Source: Miscanthus floridulus (taxonomy: Eukaryota; Streptophyta; Magnoliopsida; Poales; Poaceae). Taken from it: a stretch of 64,000 bases of DNA. Below the pieces are notes generated by a model that saw only the letters and a list, made by a program, of their open reading frames with translations, ran no database searches and was not told where the DNA came from. A program made the translations under genes and the position numbers. The stretch covers positions 73,873,533 to 73,937,532 of the forward strand of contig NC_089584.1 in NCBI RefSeq assembly GCF_019320115.1, read 5' to 3'. This document shows positions 13,010 through 23,800 of this stretch, piece after piece (position 1 is the first letter of the stretch; each line of letters opens with the position of its first letter).

Positions 13010-13140
13010 GTGTGTTTGTAAGACTTCATTTATGCATGCGTATGAGACTATATATTTATGTACGTGTGTAAGACTACATATTTTTGTATATGTATGAGAC
13101 TACATTTTATGCATGTGTGTGAGACTACCCTTTGCAATAT
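13010..13140. repeat. Short degenerate repeat 'tgtgtaagactacat'
   Basis: Four loose copies of 'gtgtgagactacat' follow the end of the transposase. They are probably 3'-UTR or spacer sequence of the CACTA element. Confidence 0.5.
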
Positions 13141-13269
13141 CCAGATGACTCTATTTGAACATCCACTTTATTACTACAAAATTTCATTTATCAAAGTTTG
13201 AGCACTTCAAATTTTCAAATTTAAAAAAATGACAAGTTCAAACGAGATTTTCAACCACTAAATATTTTT

Positions 13270-13535
13270 GAGCTGAAAAAGTGATGAATACCAAAGTTGT
13301 ATAACTCATCAAGATCTATAACTTTTATTTTGATCATTTCTTTATCTGACAAAGTGATAGTAAACATTGTTCACAAATCAACATGTTTCTCGTATAGTTC
13401 ATGAAACTATGAGTCATATGAATTTATGAACAATGTTTACTAATACTTTGTCACATGAAAAAGTGACCAAAATAAAAGTTGTAGATATTGATGAGTTCTA
13501 CAACTTTGGTATTCATGAGTTTTTCATGTGAAATC
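13270..13535. repeat. ~110-bp inverted repeat (hairpin) inside the CACTA element
   Basis: The arm at about 13270-13380 ('ccaaagttgtataactcatc' ... 'gtaaacattgttcac') is inverted at about 13420-13535 ('gaacaatgtttac' ... 'gatgagttctacaactttgg'), with a ~40-bp spacer. By eye the arms match at roughly four of five positions or better. A partial third copy in the second orientation lies at 13605-13685. It sits between the two CACTA genes, so a read-through transcript could fold here. Confidence 0.8.
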
Positions 13536-13911
13536 ATTTACTCTTTCAAAATATTGTTTCAAGTTGAAATTATTTGAATTTTCAAAATTTGAATCGTTCA
13601 AACAAAGTCACATGACAAGATGACCAAAATAAAAGTTGTACATGTTGATGAGTTATACAACTTTTATGTTTATAACATTTTCATTTTATTTCATTTACCG
13701 TCATAAAATTGTATTCGAAGTTTTAAAATTCAAATTTTTAATTTTTGTTTTTTTTTGTTTTCTATATTGTTTTGACTACAATTGTTTATATATATATATT
13801 TCTTCATATATAGAATAATAAAAAATATTACATTTGTGTATATACACAATTTTTTATATTACTTTGTGTTTTTATGATATAAAAAATATAGAATTTATAA
13901 TTTTAAAAAAA

Positions 13912-14040
13912 TATTTGTAGGGGCAGTTGGATCAGGAATCGCCCCTAAAAATTCATTTGTAGGGGCGGCTAGATTAGGAACCGCCCCTACAAATGTATTT
14001 GTAGGGGCGGCTGGATCAGAAACCGCCCCTACAAATGGTA
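13912..14040. repeat. Internal copy of the CACTA subterminal repeats
   Basis: Three paired units of 'ttgtaggggcggct(a/g)ga' and its inverted partner 'ccgcccctacaaat' lie here, about 5.5 kb from the left end and 8 kb from the right. They match the terminal arrays closely and sit just before a TATA box and the second gene. Confidence 0.85.
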
Positions 14041-14044
14041 CCTA

Positions 14045-14120
14045 GTATAAATAGGAGGGAAGCGCACGGGAGTCATCGTCTGGGCGCTGTCTTCTTCCTC
14101 CGACGCCGTCAGGCTGCCTA
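14045..14120 (+). promoter_or_regulatory. Putative internal promoter of the second CACTA gene
   Basis: 'tataaatag' at 14046-14054 directly follows the internal subterminal-type repeats and precedes a CT-rich leader. The arrangement (repeats, TATA, CT-rich leader) repeats that at 8405-8760, which argues for a second transcription start for the downstream gene. Not tested. Confidence 0.45.
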
Positions 14121-14135
14121 GGGTTTCCGCCGCTC

Positions 14136-14500
14136 CCGTGCCCACCGACACCCGCACCCGGTCCCTGGCGCCCGCCCCCGCGCGCCGACCCCCGGCGTCC
14201 CGTGCCCGGCCCCCGGCGCCCTCCCCCGCGTGCCGACCCCCGGCGTCCCGCGCCCGGCCCCCGGCACCCTCTCCCGCGCACCGACCCTCGACGTCCTGCG
14301 CCCGGCCCCCGGCGCCCGCCCCCGCACGCCGACACCCGCACCCGGTCCCTGGCTCCCACCCCCGCGCACCGCGCCGACCCCCAGCGTCCCGCGCCCGGCC
14401 CCTAGCATCCTCCCCCGCGTGCCGACCCCCGGCGACCCGCGCCTGGCCCCCGGCGCCCGCCCCCGCACGCCGACGACCCGCGCCCAGCCCTCGGCTCAGG
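14136..14500. repeat. 48-bp GC-rich minisatellite (about seven units)
   Basis: 'gccgacccccggcgtcccg'-type units start at 14184, 14232, 14280, 14328, 14373, 14421 and 14469, so the period is 48 bp (one unit is 45). Since 48 is a multiple of three, every frame stays open. One plus frame reads as a repeated Pro/Arg/Ala 16-residue unit, and the minus strand as Gly/Arg-rich. No known domain is seen. I treat it as leader or first-exon repeat rather than an established protein. Confidence 0.8.
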
Positions 14501-14519
14501 TTTGTTCCGTCCATTAACC

Positions 14520-17500
14520 TTCTTCTTGTCTTCAGTTCTATTTCACTGTTTGATGGCCATTGCTTGTTCTCGCCCATATGTTTGCGAGCACGGATGGCTT
14601 GTGGTGGTCAATACGAAACATGTATGTAATATTACAAATAAGAAAAATATCCGTTAATGTCTCAACAATGCTTAATTCGATTTCACAGACCATGAGAAAA
14701 ACTATTGCTTACCACTACGTTAATTGGAGTAAATGTGTCCTGTCCTTTAGCCAAAGCCCATGGAAGACCAGCAGACTACAAATATATCATATAATAAGTA
14801 TAAGTAAATACAAGGTAGATAGAAGTTTTACGTCAAGTCATTGTGCTTACTTCTAAGATTATACAAAGAGTTCTGTTGAGAAAGGGTGTGTTTTCAAAGT
14901 TTAGGGACCTAAAATGTGTTTTCAAAGTTTATGGACTTAAATGGCATTCCTTGACAAGTTTAGGGGCCGCTCATACATTAAACTCTTATGGAAATATGAA
15001 ACATATACGTACTGGATCATTGAGGTCTTGCTGCATTTTTTCTAATAGACATGATATGTCATATTAGAAAACAAATGACTTATAAAACTATGAGACTGAT
15101 TTGCTCCTAAATATGTTTTAGGAATCACCAGGATAACATTTGCCGGTTAAGAAAAAAATACTCTAACAAAAAAGAAAGCACACTAGTTACTATATGTAGT
15201 AATACCTACCTTAGCAGCAACTTGAATTTCTTTTGCTGTCATGTCCAAAGCAAGTGCATAACCTGGAAATTGTTGTTTCAATGTTAGTAAAGCATGCATG
15301 CCACAGTTGACATACAGAACTGTTATAGTATACTACTCCATTTGTTTTGAAATACTAAATATCATAGTCATCAGTTTGTGGTTAGACCTGGGCTGTGTCA
15401 AGTCATCAGTTTGTGGTTAGACCTGGGCTGTGTCACTCATCGTTACTCAAGTTGCCTTCACTTGCTGTCATGTGTTACATCTAAGTGCTACATCCATTTA
15501 AAGAGTGCTCTATATTGCTCTTGTATAATTTTGTCCACTATAGGTTACAAATACCATGTGACCCAATAATATGACTGTAATGTATTGTCCGGACATAGTC
15601 AGGTATCTGTCCAATGCAATGCTATGGTTGATACAGTTGCATGTCCAGTAGAAAGATGTCATTCATTGTTCTTTATAATTTGGCTACTTGTTGGTAAATT
15701 TACCGCTGCCTTCGCACTATGGCCAAGTTAGAATTTCCCCTAAAGGCCTGAAGTTTTCACTTGACTGTCCTAGGTGATCGCAACCCTTCATTTGCTTTCG
15801 TGCCTTTTTTGTGGCTGGTGTATGCATTTTGCATGGGCGTCTTCACCTTTCCAGGAGTTGAGGTGCATGATCCCAACAATATGGCGAGATCCACTTTAGT
15901 CCCTCTAACTCTTTTTTGCCTTTTGAACTAGAAGGGTCATGCTTTAGTTAAAAGGCTTTGCATGTGTGGATGTTCTAGTTCTGGGCATATATGGATTCTT
16001 TTTCATCTCTTGCTAATTTTACTATAGTTCAGCTTGTAGTGATCGTTCTTTCTTTTTTGAATATGTACTCATCATCTTTAGTCTACTGTTTGCTATTAGT
16101 GATATTTGTTACAATACAAGAGCATATATAATGCAGATGCAAAAAAACATATATTTCAGATAGCATAGGTGAAGTTTTTAGTCCAAATGAGTCATTTGCT
16201 TCTCACTTGTCTAAACTGAGCCTTAAGCTATCGAAGATGGCACAATAGGGCATAGCAGATCATGTGTCTTTGCTTCTCTGGTACCTAGGTCGATGTGAGT
16301 ATTAGACAGCATAGATGCATTCCATTAGTAAATTTTATCTAGCTAAGCCTATGACCTGGATAGTGGCTGTCCAGTACTATTAAATTTTATCTAGCTGCTG
16401 TCAGTACTATTAAATTTCTAAAAACTAGATAGTGGTCATTTCAGCTAAGTGTCAGTGCTCATTTCAGTTAAGTTTCAGTGCTCATTTTAGTTAATTTTCA
16501 GTGCTCATTTCAGTTCAGTTTTAGTGCTCATTTCAGTTCAGTTTTAGTGCTCATTTCAGTTTCAATTTCAGTGCTATTTTCTGAATATGAACTACTTGAT
16601 GCTGTGATCTACCTAATGTTGTGATCTACCTGGTACCTGAATGCTGCTGGCTGGCTATAATCGGGCTTGCTGGCTACTGGCTGTTGGCTCCTACTACTAC
16701 TCTACTTATTAGGCAGTATCGGGCTTGCTGGCTACTGGCTAGCTAGGCTGCTGGCTAGGTACCAGTGGCTACTGGCTGCTGGTTGGTCTCCTACAACTCC
16801 TATTACTACTACTTGCTACTCCTACTACTACTCTACTACTATACTCTCCTCTACTCCACTCTACTCCTCTCCTCTCCTAAGTAGCTTTTGCTACTTCTAC
16901 TACTACTCTACTACTTCCCTAATACTACTATTTACTACTTCTACTTCTGTCTTCTATCAACTACTAGGCTGCTGGCTGCTGGCTGGTCTCCTACAACTCC
17001 TATTACTACTACTTGCTACTCCTACTACTACTCTACTACTATACTCTCCTCTACTCCACTCTACTTCCTCTCCTCTCCTAAGCTAGCTTTTGCTACTTCT
17101 ACTACTACTCTACTACTTCCCTAATACTACTGTTTACTACTTCTACTTCTGTCTTCTATCAACTACTTGTACTTCTATCAACTAATTCTACTACTTCCCT
17201 ACTACTACTGTCTACTACTTCTGATTGTCCAATCTGCCTATTAGGTTCAGAAGATATTAAGCATATGATGTTCATGTGTGATCGAGCAAAGTCAGTATGG
17301 CAGCTGTTGCTTTTTTGGGAAGCAGCACCTGCTTTTTTTTGCCAAATCTCCCCTCTCCTCTATTTTTGCCGCCTTTCCTATCCTCTATGTTTGGGAAGCA
17401 GCAGCTGCTTTTTTTACACCTTTTTCCTCTCTATGTTTGTTAAGCAGCTGTTGCTTTTTTTGCCAAATCTCTCCTCTCCTCTCCTCTCCTTTGTTTTGCC

Positions 17501-17760
17501 GATGATGAAATTGTCCAAGTCCTATACATTATATGGAATATGAGATGATGATCAAGAACTTGTGAGGAACTTGGCATCATTAGCAGCCGCCCCTACATTA
17601 CCTTCTCCTCTCTTCTCTGTTATGATGCCTTGATGCTCAAAGTTCAAGATCAAATGATGATTGACATGTTTCTGAGGCCTCTACCACTGCTACTTCTTGT
17701 TTTTTATATTGTTGTTTTATAGGACTACTTTAATTTATAGACCTTTTTGATTTCTTATAC
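14520..17760. other. Long non-coding stretch of the CACTA element (leader/intron)
   Basis: No convincing coding region occurs between the 48-bp repeats and the acidic ORF at 17817. The stretch includes a duplicated 'gtcatcagtttgtggttaga' (about 15368 and 15403), an array of 'cagtgctcatttcagtt' (16445-16575), a Cys/Tyr-like CT-rich block with a 200-bp tandem duplication (16765-17170), and 'gcagctgttgctttttttg' repeats (17295-17470). It is probably a large intron or leader of the second gene. Confidence 0.5.
16765..17170. repeat. ~200-bp tandem duplication of a CT-rich block
   Basis: 'ggtctcctacaactcctatt' occurs at 16785 and again at 16985. The two ~200-bp copies stay aligned to 'tcttctatcaactact' (ending near 16963 and 17166), with only small indels and a few substitutions. 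Near-identity indicates a recent local duplication. Confidence 0.8.
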
Positions 17761-17816
17761 CTTCTCGCGTACCTAAAGCACACTTTCTTGCATCTTTTAG
17801 AACAAAGCGTGAAATA

Positions 17817-20800
17817 ATGTCGTGGACAACAGATAGTGCAGCTCGATGCCCCGAGCATGATGAGCAGCCAATCCTTGAGGAGCAAGCACTAGAGGACCAG
17901 CTTACTCAGGAACAGTTCGATAATGAGGTAGAAAAGGATCTAGAAGTGATGCTTACTCAGGAGGAGTGTGACGAGGAGGAAGGCCCTGAAGGAGAGGCTG
18001 CTGAAGGCGAAGAAGAAGAGGATGATGAGTCAGAAGAGGGATATGAAAGTCCCGAGGATCCTTTCCCACCTGAAGCAAGAAGGAGGCCAACGGAGGAAGA
18101 TTTGGACAAGGATTTTGACCCAAACGAGGAGGTAGGGAAGAAGCCTTAGCATGTAAATTTTGCTAAAGCTTTGGCTGTGTTACCTCTGCTAACACTTTGA
18201 CCTGTCCTATATACAGGTCCCTCCTGAAACTCAGAAAAGACGACATCGACGTCTGTGACATCTCACTGGACAAGACGGAGTAGAGGAAAGGAGAGTAGAG
18301 GCAACAACCACAGAGACAGATCATGATGGCTCTGCTCAACAAACTCAAGATACAACCATGACTACCAAGCCTAAGAGGAAACAAGGGGATAGAAAAGAAA
18401 TCTATATCCAGATAAGGATTGCTATGTGATAACAGAGGTTGGGCCAGTAGGGGAGATCCTTGAGCCGAAGGAATTAAGAGGACGATTCCGTAATGCGATC
18501 GGGGCCCTAGTAAGAGATAAATTGAACCCAGCAATCCATAACTGGAAAGAGGTACCAGAGAACATAAAGAATGCACTATGGGATAGGCATCTGAAGGTCA
18601 ATTTTAGATTTCCGGAGGGTAAGTATGAATTGGTAAAAAAATGCTATCAGGATGATGGGAGAGTCATTTCGACGTTGGAGGTCGGAGCTCAACACGAAGT
18701 ATATCCAAAACGGGTTAACTCCCTTCAATGAGTTTGGCAAAATAACTCCTAGTCAATGGGAGGAGCTCGTGGCTCAGAAGACTTCAGCGGAGGCATTGGA
18801 GCTCAGTGCCCGTAACACCGAGCTGGCGAAGAGGAACAAACACTACCATCATCTAGGCCCCGGTGGCTACTATGCCAAGGAAGAGCAATTTAGGAAGATG
18901 GATGAAGAGGCCACAGCTGCTGGGAATATCGATGTGACGAACTTGAAGGCACGCTCAAGGAACTGGATATATGCGAGGAGTATAGAACCATCTGGCAGTA
19001 ATCTTAAGTTTGATAAGCCAGAGACCCAAGAGACGGTATCAAGGATACTGAAATATGCTGAAGACAAAGAGACGGGCTCATTCAATCCTTCCAGAGAGAG
19101 GGACGAGCTTAGCCTTGGCTTGGGAAACAAGGAGCACACAGGCCGCACCAAAGGGTTAGGGAAAAGGATGACCTGGAAGCAAGGATTCGAAGAGGACAGG
19201 CACATGTACAAGAAACATGGCCAAGACCGGGAGACTAGTCTTGAGCTCCAAGTGAAGGCTCTAGTTGTGAAGGCGCTGGAGGAGCAAGGAATGTCTACGG
19301 AGCCACGTATATTAGTGACACCACCAGGAGAACTGGCATTAGTTGGCAGCCCTCCGAAAGTTCCTAGCAGCCAAGGTTCCACTGCAGCCACAACCCCAGT
19401 CGATCTCATACGGCAACCTACTAGTTGCACCTTAGTGTTTCTCAGCGGCCGGCAGAACACTGTGATGGAGGTGGCAACGGGTGTGGCACATCCTCCCGGT
19501 GGCTTACACCACAATAATAAGATACCGTCGAAATACACTAGGGTCAAGGTGCATACAGTGAAGCCCGAGTTCATGCAGTGGAGGATAGACTACGCAACTC
19601 CCGAGGGGCTGGTGTTACTTGGAGACGTTATGGGGCAGTTCATCCTCTGGCACAAACGGGACATTATATTGACTGCTTCTTCGCCGCCTCTCCCTCTCCC
19701 AAATTTGGAGCGAGTTGTTGAGGACGGGGAGATATTTTCACCGTCTCGGGACCCCCACATTCCTGAGATGCCACATTCTTCCCCACCTCCTATCAAGCAT
19801 GTGCCTGATGAGATGCCACAACCTTCTCCAGCTCGTACCGGGCAAGTGCATCATGAGATGCCACAGTCTTCTCAACAAGCACAACCGATACATGAACAAC
19901 GAGTGTCTCCTGAAGAAGGTGATGCACAAGAAGATGAGGACATGCCTGAATGGGAACTCCGAAAGAAGATTCCAATCAACATAAGGCCAGTTTATGTTCC
20001 GATCAAAGACGTCTCGTCGGTGTCCAAGTGGTATTCCCATGATCAGTTCAAGCCTGAAAACCAAGTTAAAAAAGTCCCATCACGGGGTTCTGAGGAGGCC
20101 GTCAGTAGCAAACTCCACCAAATTGCAAAGCAGTATCCAAATGTTGATGCCATCGAATGGTCAAAGGATTGCCTGAAAAAATATGAAAGAGGCAAGCCCT
20201 TCCTACCAAACCGGGACATCCAGCGCCTACCACTTGGAATGAGAAGGTTCCATGATTGGTACTTGCATGTTCTCCCAACGAGCATAGATATCATACAAGC
20301 ATGCTTTCCCACCGACACATTTGGAAGCCCAGCCGAGAAAATTGTCTTTGACTTCAATGACATGCACACATGCTTTCACCTGGGAGAAATGGAGATGAAT
20401 CTAATTCGCACGTGGTGCCTGTAAGTCCTTGTCCTCCCGATATGATATAAATGTAATCTTTGAATTATGTTGTAACTAACCCACGCCGTGATTTGTAGAA
20501 TGCAAGTGCACATTGTCAAACAAATGCCAAGTGTGAAAGCCGGGTATGTAGACCCTCAAGCTAGCTATAGCCCAAACAAATTTTAATTACCCTAAACGGT
20601 GGACACTGGATGCCAAAGAGCTAGCAGCTGCAAAGACTTTTCGGGAGAAAGAGCGCATCCGTAGTGCGAAGCTAAGGGAAGAGTCCCTTAAGGTTGCGGC
20701 ATACATTGTCTTGGCTTTCAAAAATCTCCAACACCACTCTACTATATGGCTACCATACAACTTTGAGTAAGCTCAACTCTATACTTAAAGCTTTGTTCGA

Positions 20801-21610
20801 TATATTTTATTCGATGCAAAAGGGCTTATCTAGTTCTATGATTAAATCCATGCAGCAACCACTGGATTTGTATAGCCGTCGATGTCGGGAGGAGCATGGC
20901 ATAGGTCTTTGATTCATTAGATAAGGACACGGTGACATACAAAGACTTCATATCGATTCTTAAGACATATACATATCGATAATCCTTATTAGCTTATATG
21001 TTTGTATGCATACTTGTAATGTTCACTTTTGGATACTAACAAGTTGTATTTGCTAAAATAATTCGAACAGGGCATTTAGGTTCTATGTCACTAATCATCA
21101 TGGAAGGCATGATCCAGCAAGGAAGAAAAAGCTGGCTATAAAAATACTATATGCGGTAAGTGTAACTTACTTCTTCAGTACTCCGTTACATGGCTGTCAA
21201 AAGCATTACTAAATATTTTCATATGCAAAACACACAGTGCCCCAAGCAAAAGCTTGGGAGTGTACATTGTGGATACTATATATGTTCTATGATGGGTAAC
21301 ACCGGAGTCTATAGGAGACACCCCTTAAGGGTAAGTTTGAACCTCTTCACCCATAGTATAAAAACTTCGTAAATGATATGAAATACTAAACCGAAACTTG
21401 TTTTCTTATAGTGTAGAGAAGAGAAAGGAATGAAAAGAGACCCATACAAGGATGACCAACTCTTAGAGCTCGTCGACGACCTTTGCAACTTTATATTGGA
21501 CCAGATTGTACACGTCAGAGGCGTCTACCATGACCGAGAGTCTGAGTTAGGTACAAATCCTCAGTACCAACACCTTCGTAAGACAGAAAGGCTAGCTCTA
21601 GGACGTTGAT
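17817..21610 (+). pseudogene. Second CACTA gene: Transposase_24-like region plus C48 peptidase-like tail
   Basis: This is the element's second protein. Exon 1 (17817-18149) encodes an acidic Glu/Asp-rich N terminus. A plant Transposase_24-type region follows: 18426-18650 (the ALWDRHLKVNFRFPEG segment), then after a frame change 18652-19000 (FRRWRSELNTKYIQNGLTPF, then SQWEELVAQKTS). A Pro/Ser-rich linker with three MPHSSPPP/MPQPSPAR-type repeats spans about 19690-19880. The C-terminal exons after about 20120 resemble a C48 cysteine peptidase. ATG 17817 opens the acidic exon; an upstream leader is likely. The frameshift near 18648 and stops near 18260 and 18430 mark decay. The intron 20421-20498 has GT/AG ends. 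Confidence 0.75.
20120..21610 (+). pseudogene. C48 (Ulp1-like) peptidase-like domain of the second CACTA gene
   Basis: Across several exons the residues expected of a SUMO-protease fold are visible in order. His is in NHWICIAVDV (about 20858-20890), Asp in VFDSLDKD (about 20909-20930), and Gln and Cys in KQKLGSVHCGYYIC (about 21245-21287). The last exon (21415-21610) has the DQIVHVRG...YQHLRKTERLALG ending known from plant transposon-borne Ulp1-like proteins. Stops (for example in the 20560-20780 region and near 20905) mean no intact enzyme as written. Ulp1-like peptidases are known passengers of plant MULE and CACTA elements. A role in transposition is not established. Confidence 0.7.
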
Positions 21611-21826
21611 AACAATGTGTATGAAATTTGTATATTTAATGATGGATTGTATATATTCATGTAAATTGGACTTGTAATTGTAGTTTATAGAATACTCTTA
21701 TGTTTGTAGTCGCGGTCGCGGGGTGTTCGGCAACACAAACGCTGGTCACAGGGCGTTCGGCAACGCGAACGCGGTTCGGAACGTTGGTTGTGGGACGTTC
21801 GGCAAAGCGATTTTTTTTCGGGAAAA

Positions 21827-22115
21827 TGTACTGTAGGGGCGGTTCTAGATTGAACCGCCCCTACAAATACCTGTTGGTAGGGGCGGCTGGTACTACAGCT
21901 GCCCCTACAAATCTATTTGTAGAGGCGGCTAGTGTTTCTAGCCGCCCCTACAAATTTATTTTTAGGGGCGGCTGGTAATAAGAGCCGTCCCTACAGATAG
22001 ATTTATAGGGGTGATCTGAAAACCGCCCCTACAAATACATGATTTGTAGAGACTCTTGCGTAGGGACGGCTGAGTAAACCGCCCCTACAAATAGTCTATA
22101 ACCGCTCCGACAAAT
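21827..22115. repeat. CACTA right subterminal repeats
   Basis: Alternating 'taggggcggctggta' and 'agccgcccctacaaat' units run almost to the terminus at 22132, mirroring the left end. Confidence 0.85.
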
Positions 22116-22135
22116 GCTTTTTTGACATAGTGATC

Positions 22136-23100
22136 ATTCTACGCTCGGGTTGGCCTTGGCCTGGGAAACACTCCAACGAGTAGTCACACGCCACGCCACA
22201 TACGGGTGTACACCGTACCGGCCGTGCACATGGCCACGGTCATCAATCACAAAACATAACATACTATGCTCCCAGGCCAGAAATTTTCACGATGGTTCGA
22301 GTCAAAATATGGGACACTTCATCTTACAAAATCTTCGATGTACGCTTCTTACGAGAAAATATGTTTGTCGGTATTATTTATACGTAATTAAGTTGGAGAT
22401 TGTAGATTGTAGCAAGGAGTAGTTATGTATGAATTGACTTGGTTGCAATCTAGTTTTGTCATGTTAGTAGCCAATTTGTTTCTTGCAACCACTAGGTGAT
22501 GTGAAAAGCACACACAGGAGCATCTCCCTATACAGGAAACTTAGATGTTTTCTTTTCTTTTGCCAATCACAGTATCTAAACTCGTCACTCCATCTCTATA
22601 TATAAGCACCTAGAAAGACAGGGTATGAGATATCATTTTTTTTCTTTTGCCAATCACAATATCCAAACTCATCATATTACCAGCCATAAGTAAAATTGAC
22701 AAAATCATACTTTACCTTTATATAAGCTCCTCCGAACAATTAAGCCATCTCCAAACGCTTATATATCATTTTTTTATCAATCTTGGTATCAAACTCACCA
22801 CCTTATCCCTGTAAGCAACTATCAAAGACTAAACCGGTATCTTAAGATTGACGAAGTTATCATAAGTATGTTGTTGTATACGAACATGACACTTACTACT
22901 ACTACGAATAATTTTTTAAATATGGAAATAAATCTAGAAAAATATAAGCACATTTGTTAAGTCGAGAATTTGAAATTGAATGGCAAAGTTCACCACTTTA
23001 TTTGTTGGTGCATGTAGCACTTTATATATTCATATTCAAATGCATCGCAATCGGAGATATCTCCGGTGGACATGTTATTTTTTTTTTTTTTGGTAAAGCA
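22136..23100. other. Spacer between CACTA and MITE; weak repeats only
   Basis: No gene is supported. A loose ~100-bp phrase 'tcttttgccaatcacaatat' plus 'ccaaactcatca' recurs near 22553, 22645 and, more degenerate, 22765. The rest is AT-rich without recognisable features. Confidence 0.45.
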
Positions 23101-23104
23101 TATT

Positions 23105-23300
23105 CAGCTTGTTCGGTTGGCTGGTTCGTATCGTTGATGGTTCGTGAAGAAGTACTGCTATTCAGCCTGTTCGGTTGGCTGGTTCGTATCGTTGATGGTT
23201 CGTGAAGAAGTACTGCTGGCTGGTTTGTGTGAGAGAAAAATACTGTTTCTACCAAAAATTTACGATCATTTACGACAAGCCACAGCCAAGTGAACAGGCC
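23105..23300. mobile_element. MITE (GTTCGCT-like family) with internal duplication
   Basis: The left end 'cagcttgttcggttggctgg' and the right end 'cacagccaagtgaacaggcc' are inverted relatives. The left 58 bp (23103-23160) are repeated at 23161-23218 with only two differences. No coding capacity. Confidence 0.7.
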
Positions 23301-23587
23301 GATTGTTGTTCCTTTTTTCATGGTCATCCCCATTGTACGTGTTCAGATCTTTTTTTTTTAAGAAAACGTGCTTCAGATCTTAAGGCTGCGTTCGCTGCAA
23401 GTTGTCTGCAGACTCCTGTATGAGGCAGCCGCAGCTTGAGCAGGCGCTCAAAAAAAACCCCTAAACATCGGACATCGACCGAGCGAGACAGAGTACGGAA
23501 TAGAAGGGCAAAGAGTCGTGCACAAGCTTCAGGTGAAGAACGGCGGCAGTTACGAGAGGTGGTGGCTGAAAGAACACTCGCCAAGAC
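23301..23587. other. Spacer left of the MULE; no gene seen
   Basis: No coding region is supported. The last nine bases, 'cgccaagac' (23579-23587), nearly repeat as 'ctccaagac' right of the MULE (55292-55300). Confidence 0.4.
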
Positions 23588-23800
23588 CGATTTTTTTAGT
23601 TTTAGCCTTTTTTAAAAGAAAATTCACAAATATGCCTCTCTAGCTAAGATTTTCAAAATCTGGACCCTTAGCTCGGCGTCAGCTGGCGTCGAGCTCCTAG
23701 ACTCGAAACCAATGTGGCGCTGACTTGGCAAGCAACTCGTCGCCAGTAACCCTAGCGCCGTAGATCTTGGCGCCGAGCTTAGCGCCGTGGTCTATGGCGT
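23588..23800. repeat. MULE left terminal inverted repeat
   Basis: T-rich outer end followed by 'attcacaaatatgcc', 'ctggacccttagct' and several 'ggcgtcgag / ggcgccgag' motifs. It is the inverted counterpart of 55085-55291. In MULEs the TIR usually also carries the promoter; here it precedes the plus-strand gene. Confidence 0.85.

Larger units (their letters stand above)
8392..22132 (+). mobile_element. CACTA (En/Spm) DNA transposon, both ends present
   Basis: The element starts with CACTACGTAGAAAATG at 8392. Its right end, reverse-complemented, starts CACTATGTCAAAAAAG (ending at 22132). Both match the CACTA superfamily pattern. It is flanked by a 3-bp direct repeat, ATC (8389-8391 and 22133-22135), the target duplication length known for this superfamily. 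Length is 13,741 bp. The subterminal regions are packed with palindromic 'aggggcggctggt / accagccgcccct' units. Inside, on the plus strand, are a TNP2-like gene and a second gene with a Transposase_24-like region and a C48 peptidase-like tail. Frameshifts and stops in both suggest the copy is no longer autonomous. Confidence 0.93.

Noticed and set aside
14029..14629. Pro/Arg- or Gly/Arg-rich proteins on both strands
   Set aside because: All frames are open because of a 48-bp tandem repeat; no evidence of a real product.
16667..17124. Leu/Tyr-rich membrane-like open frame
   Set aside because: Produced by a CT-rich low-complexity block with a 200-bp duplication; no start context or domain.
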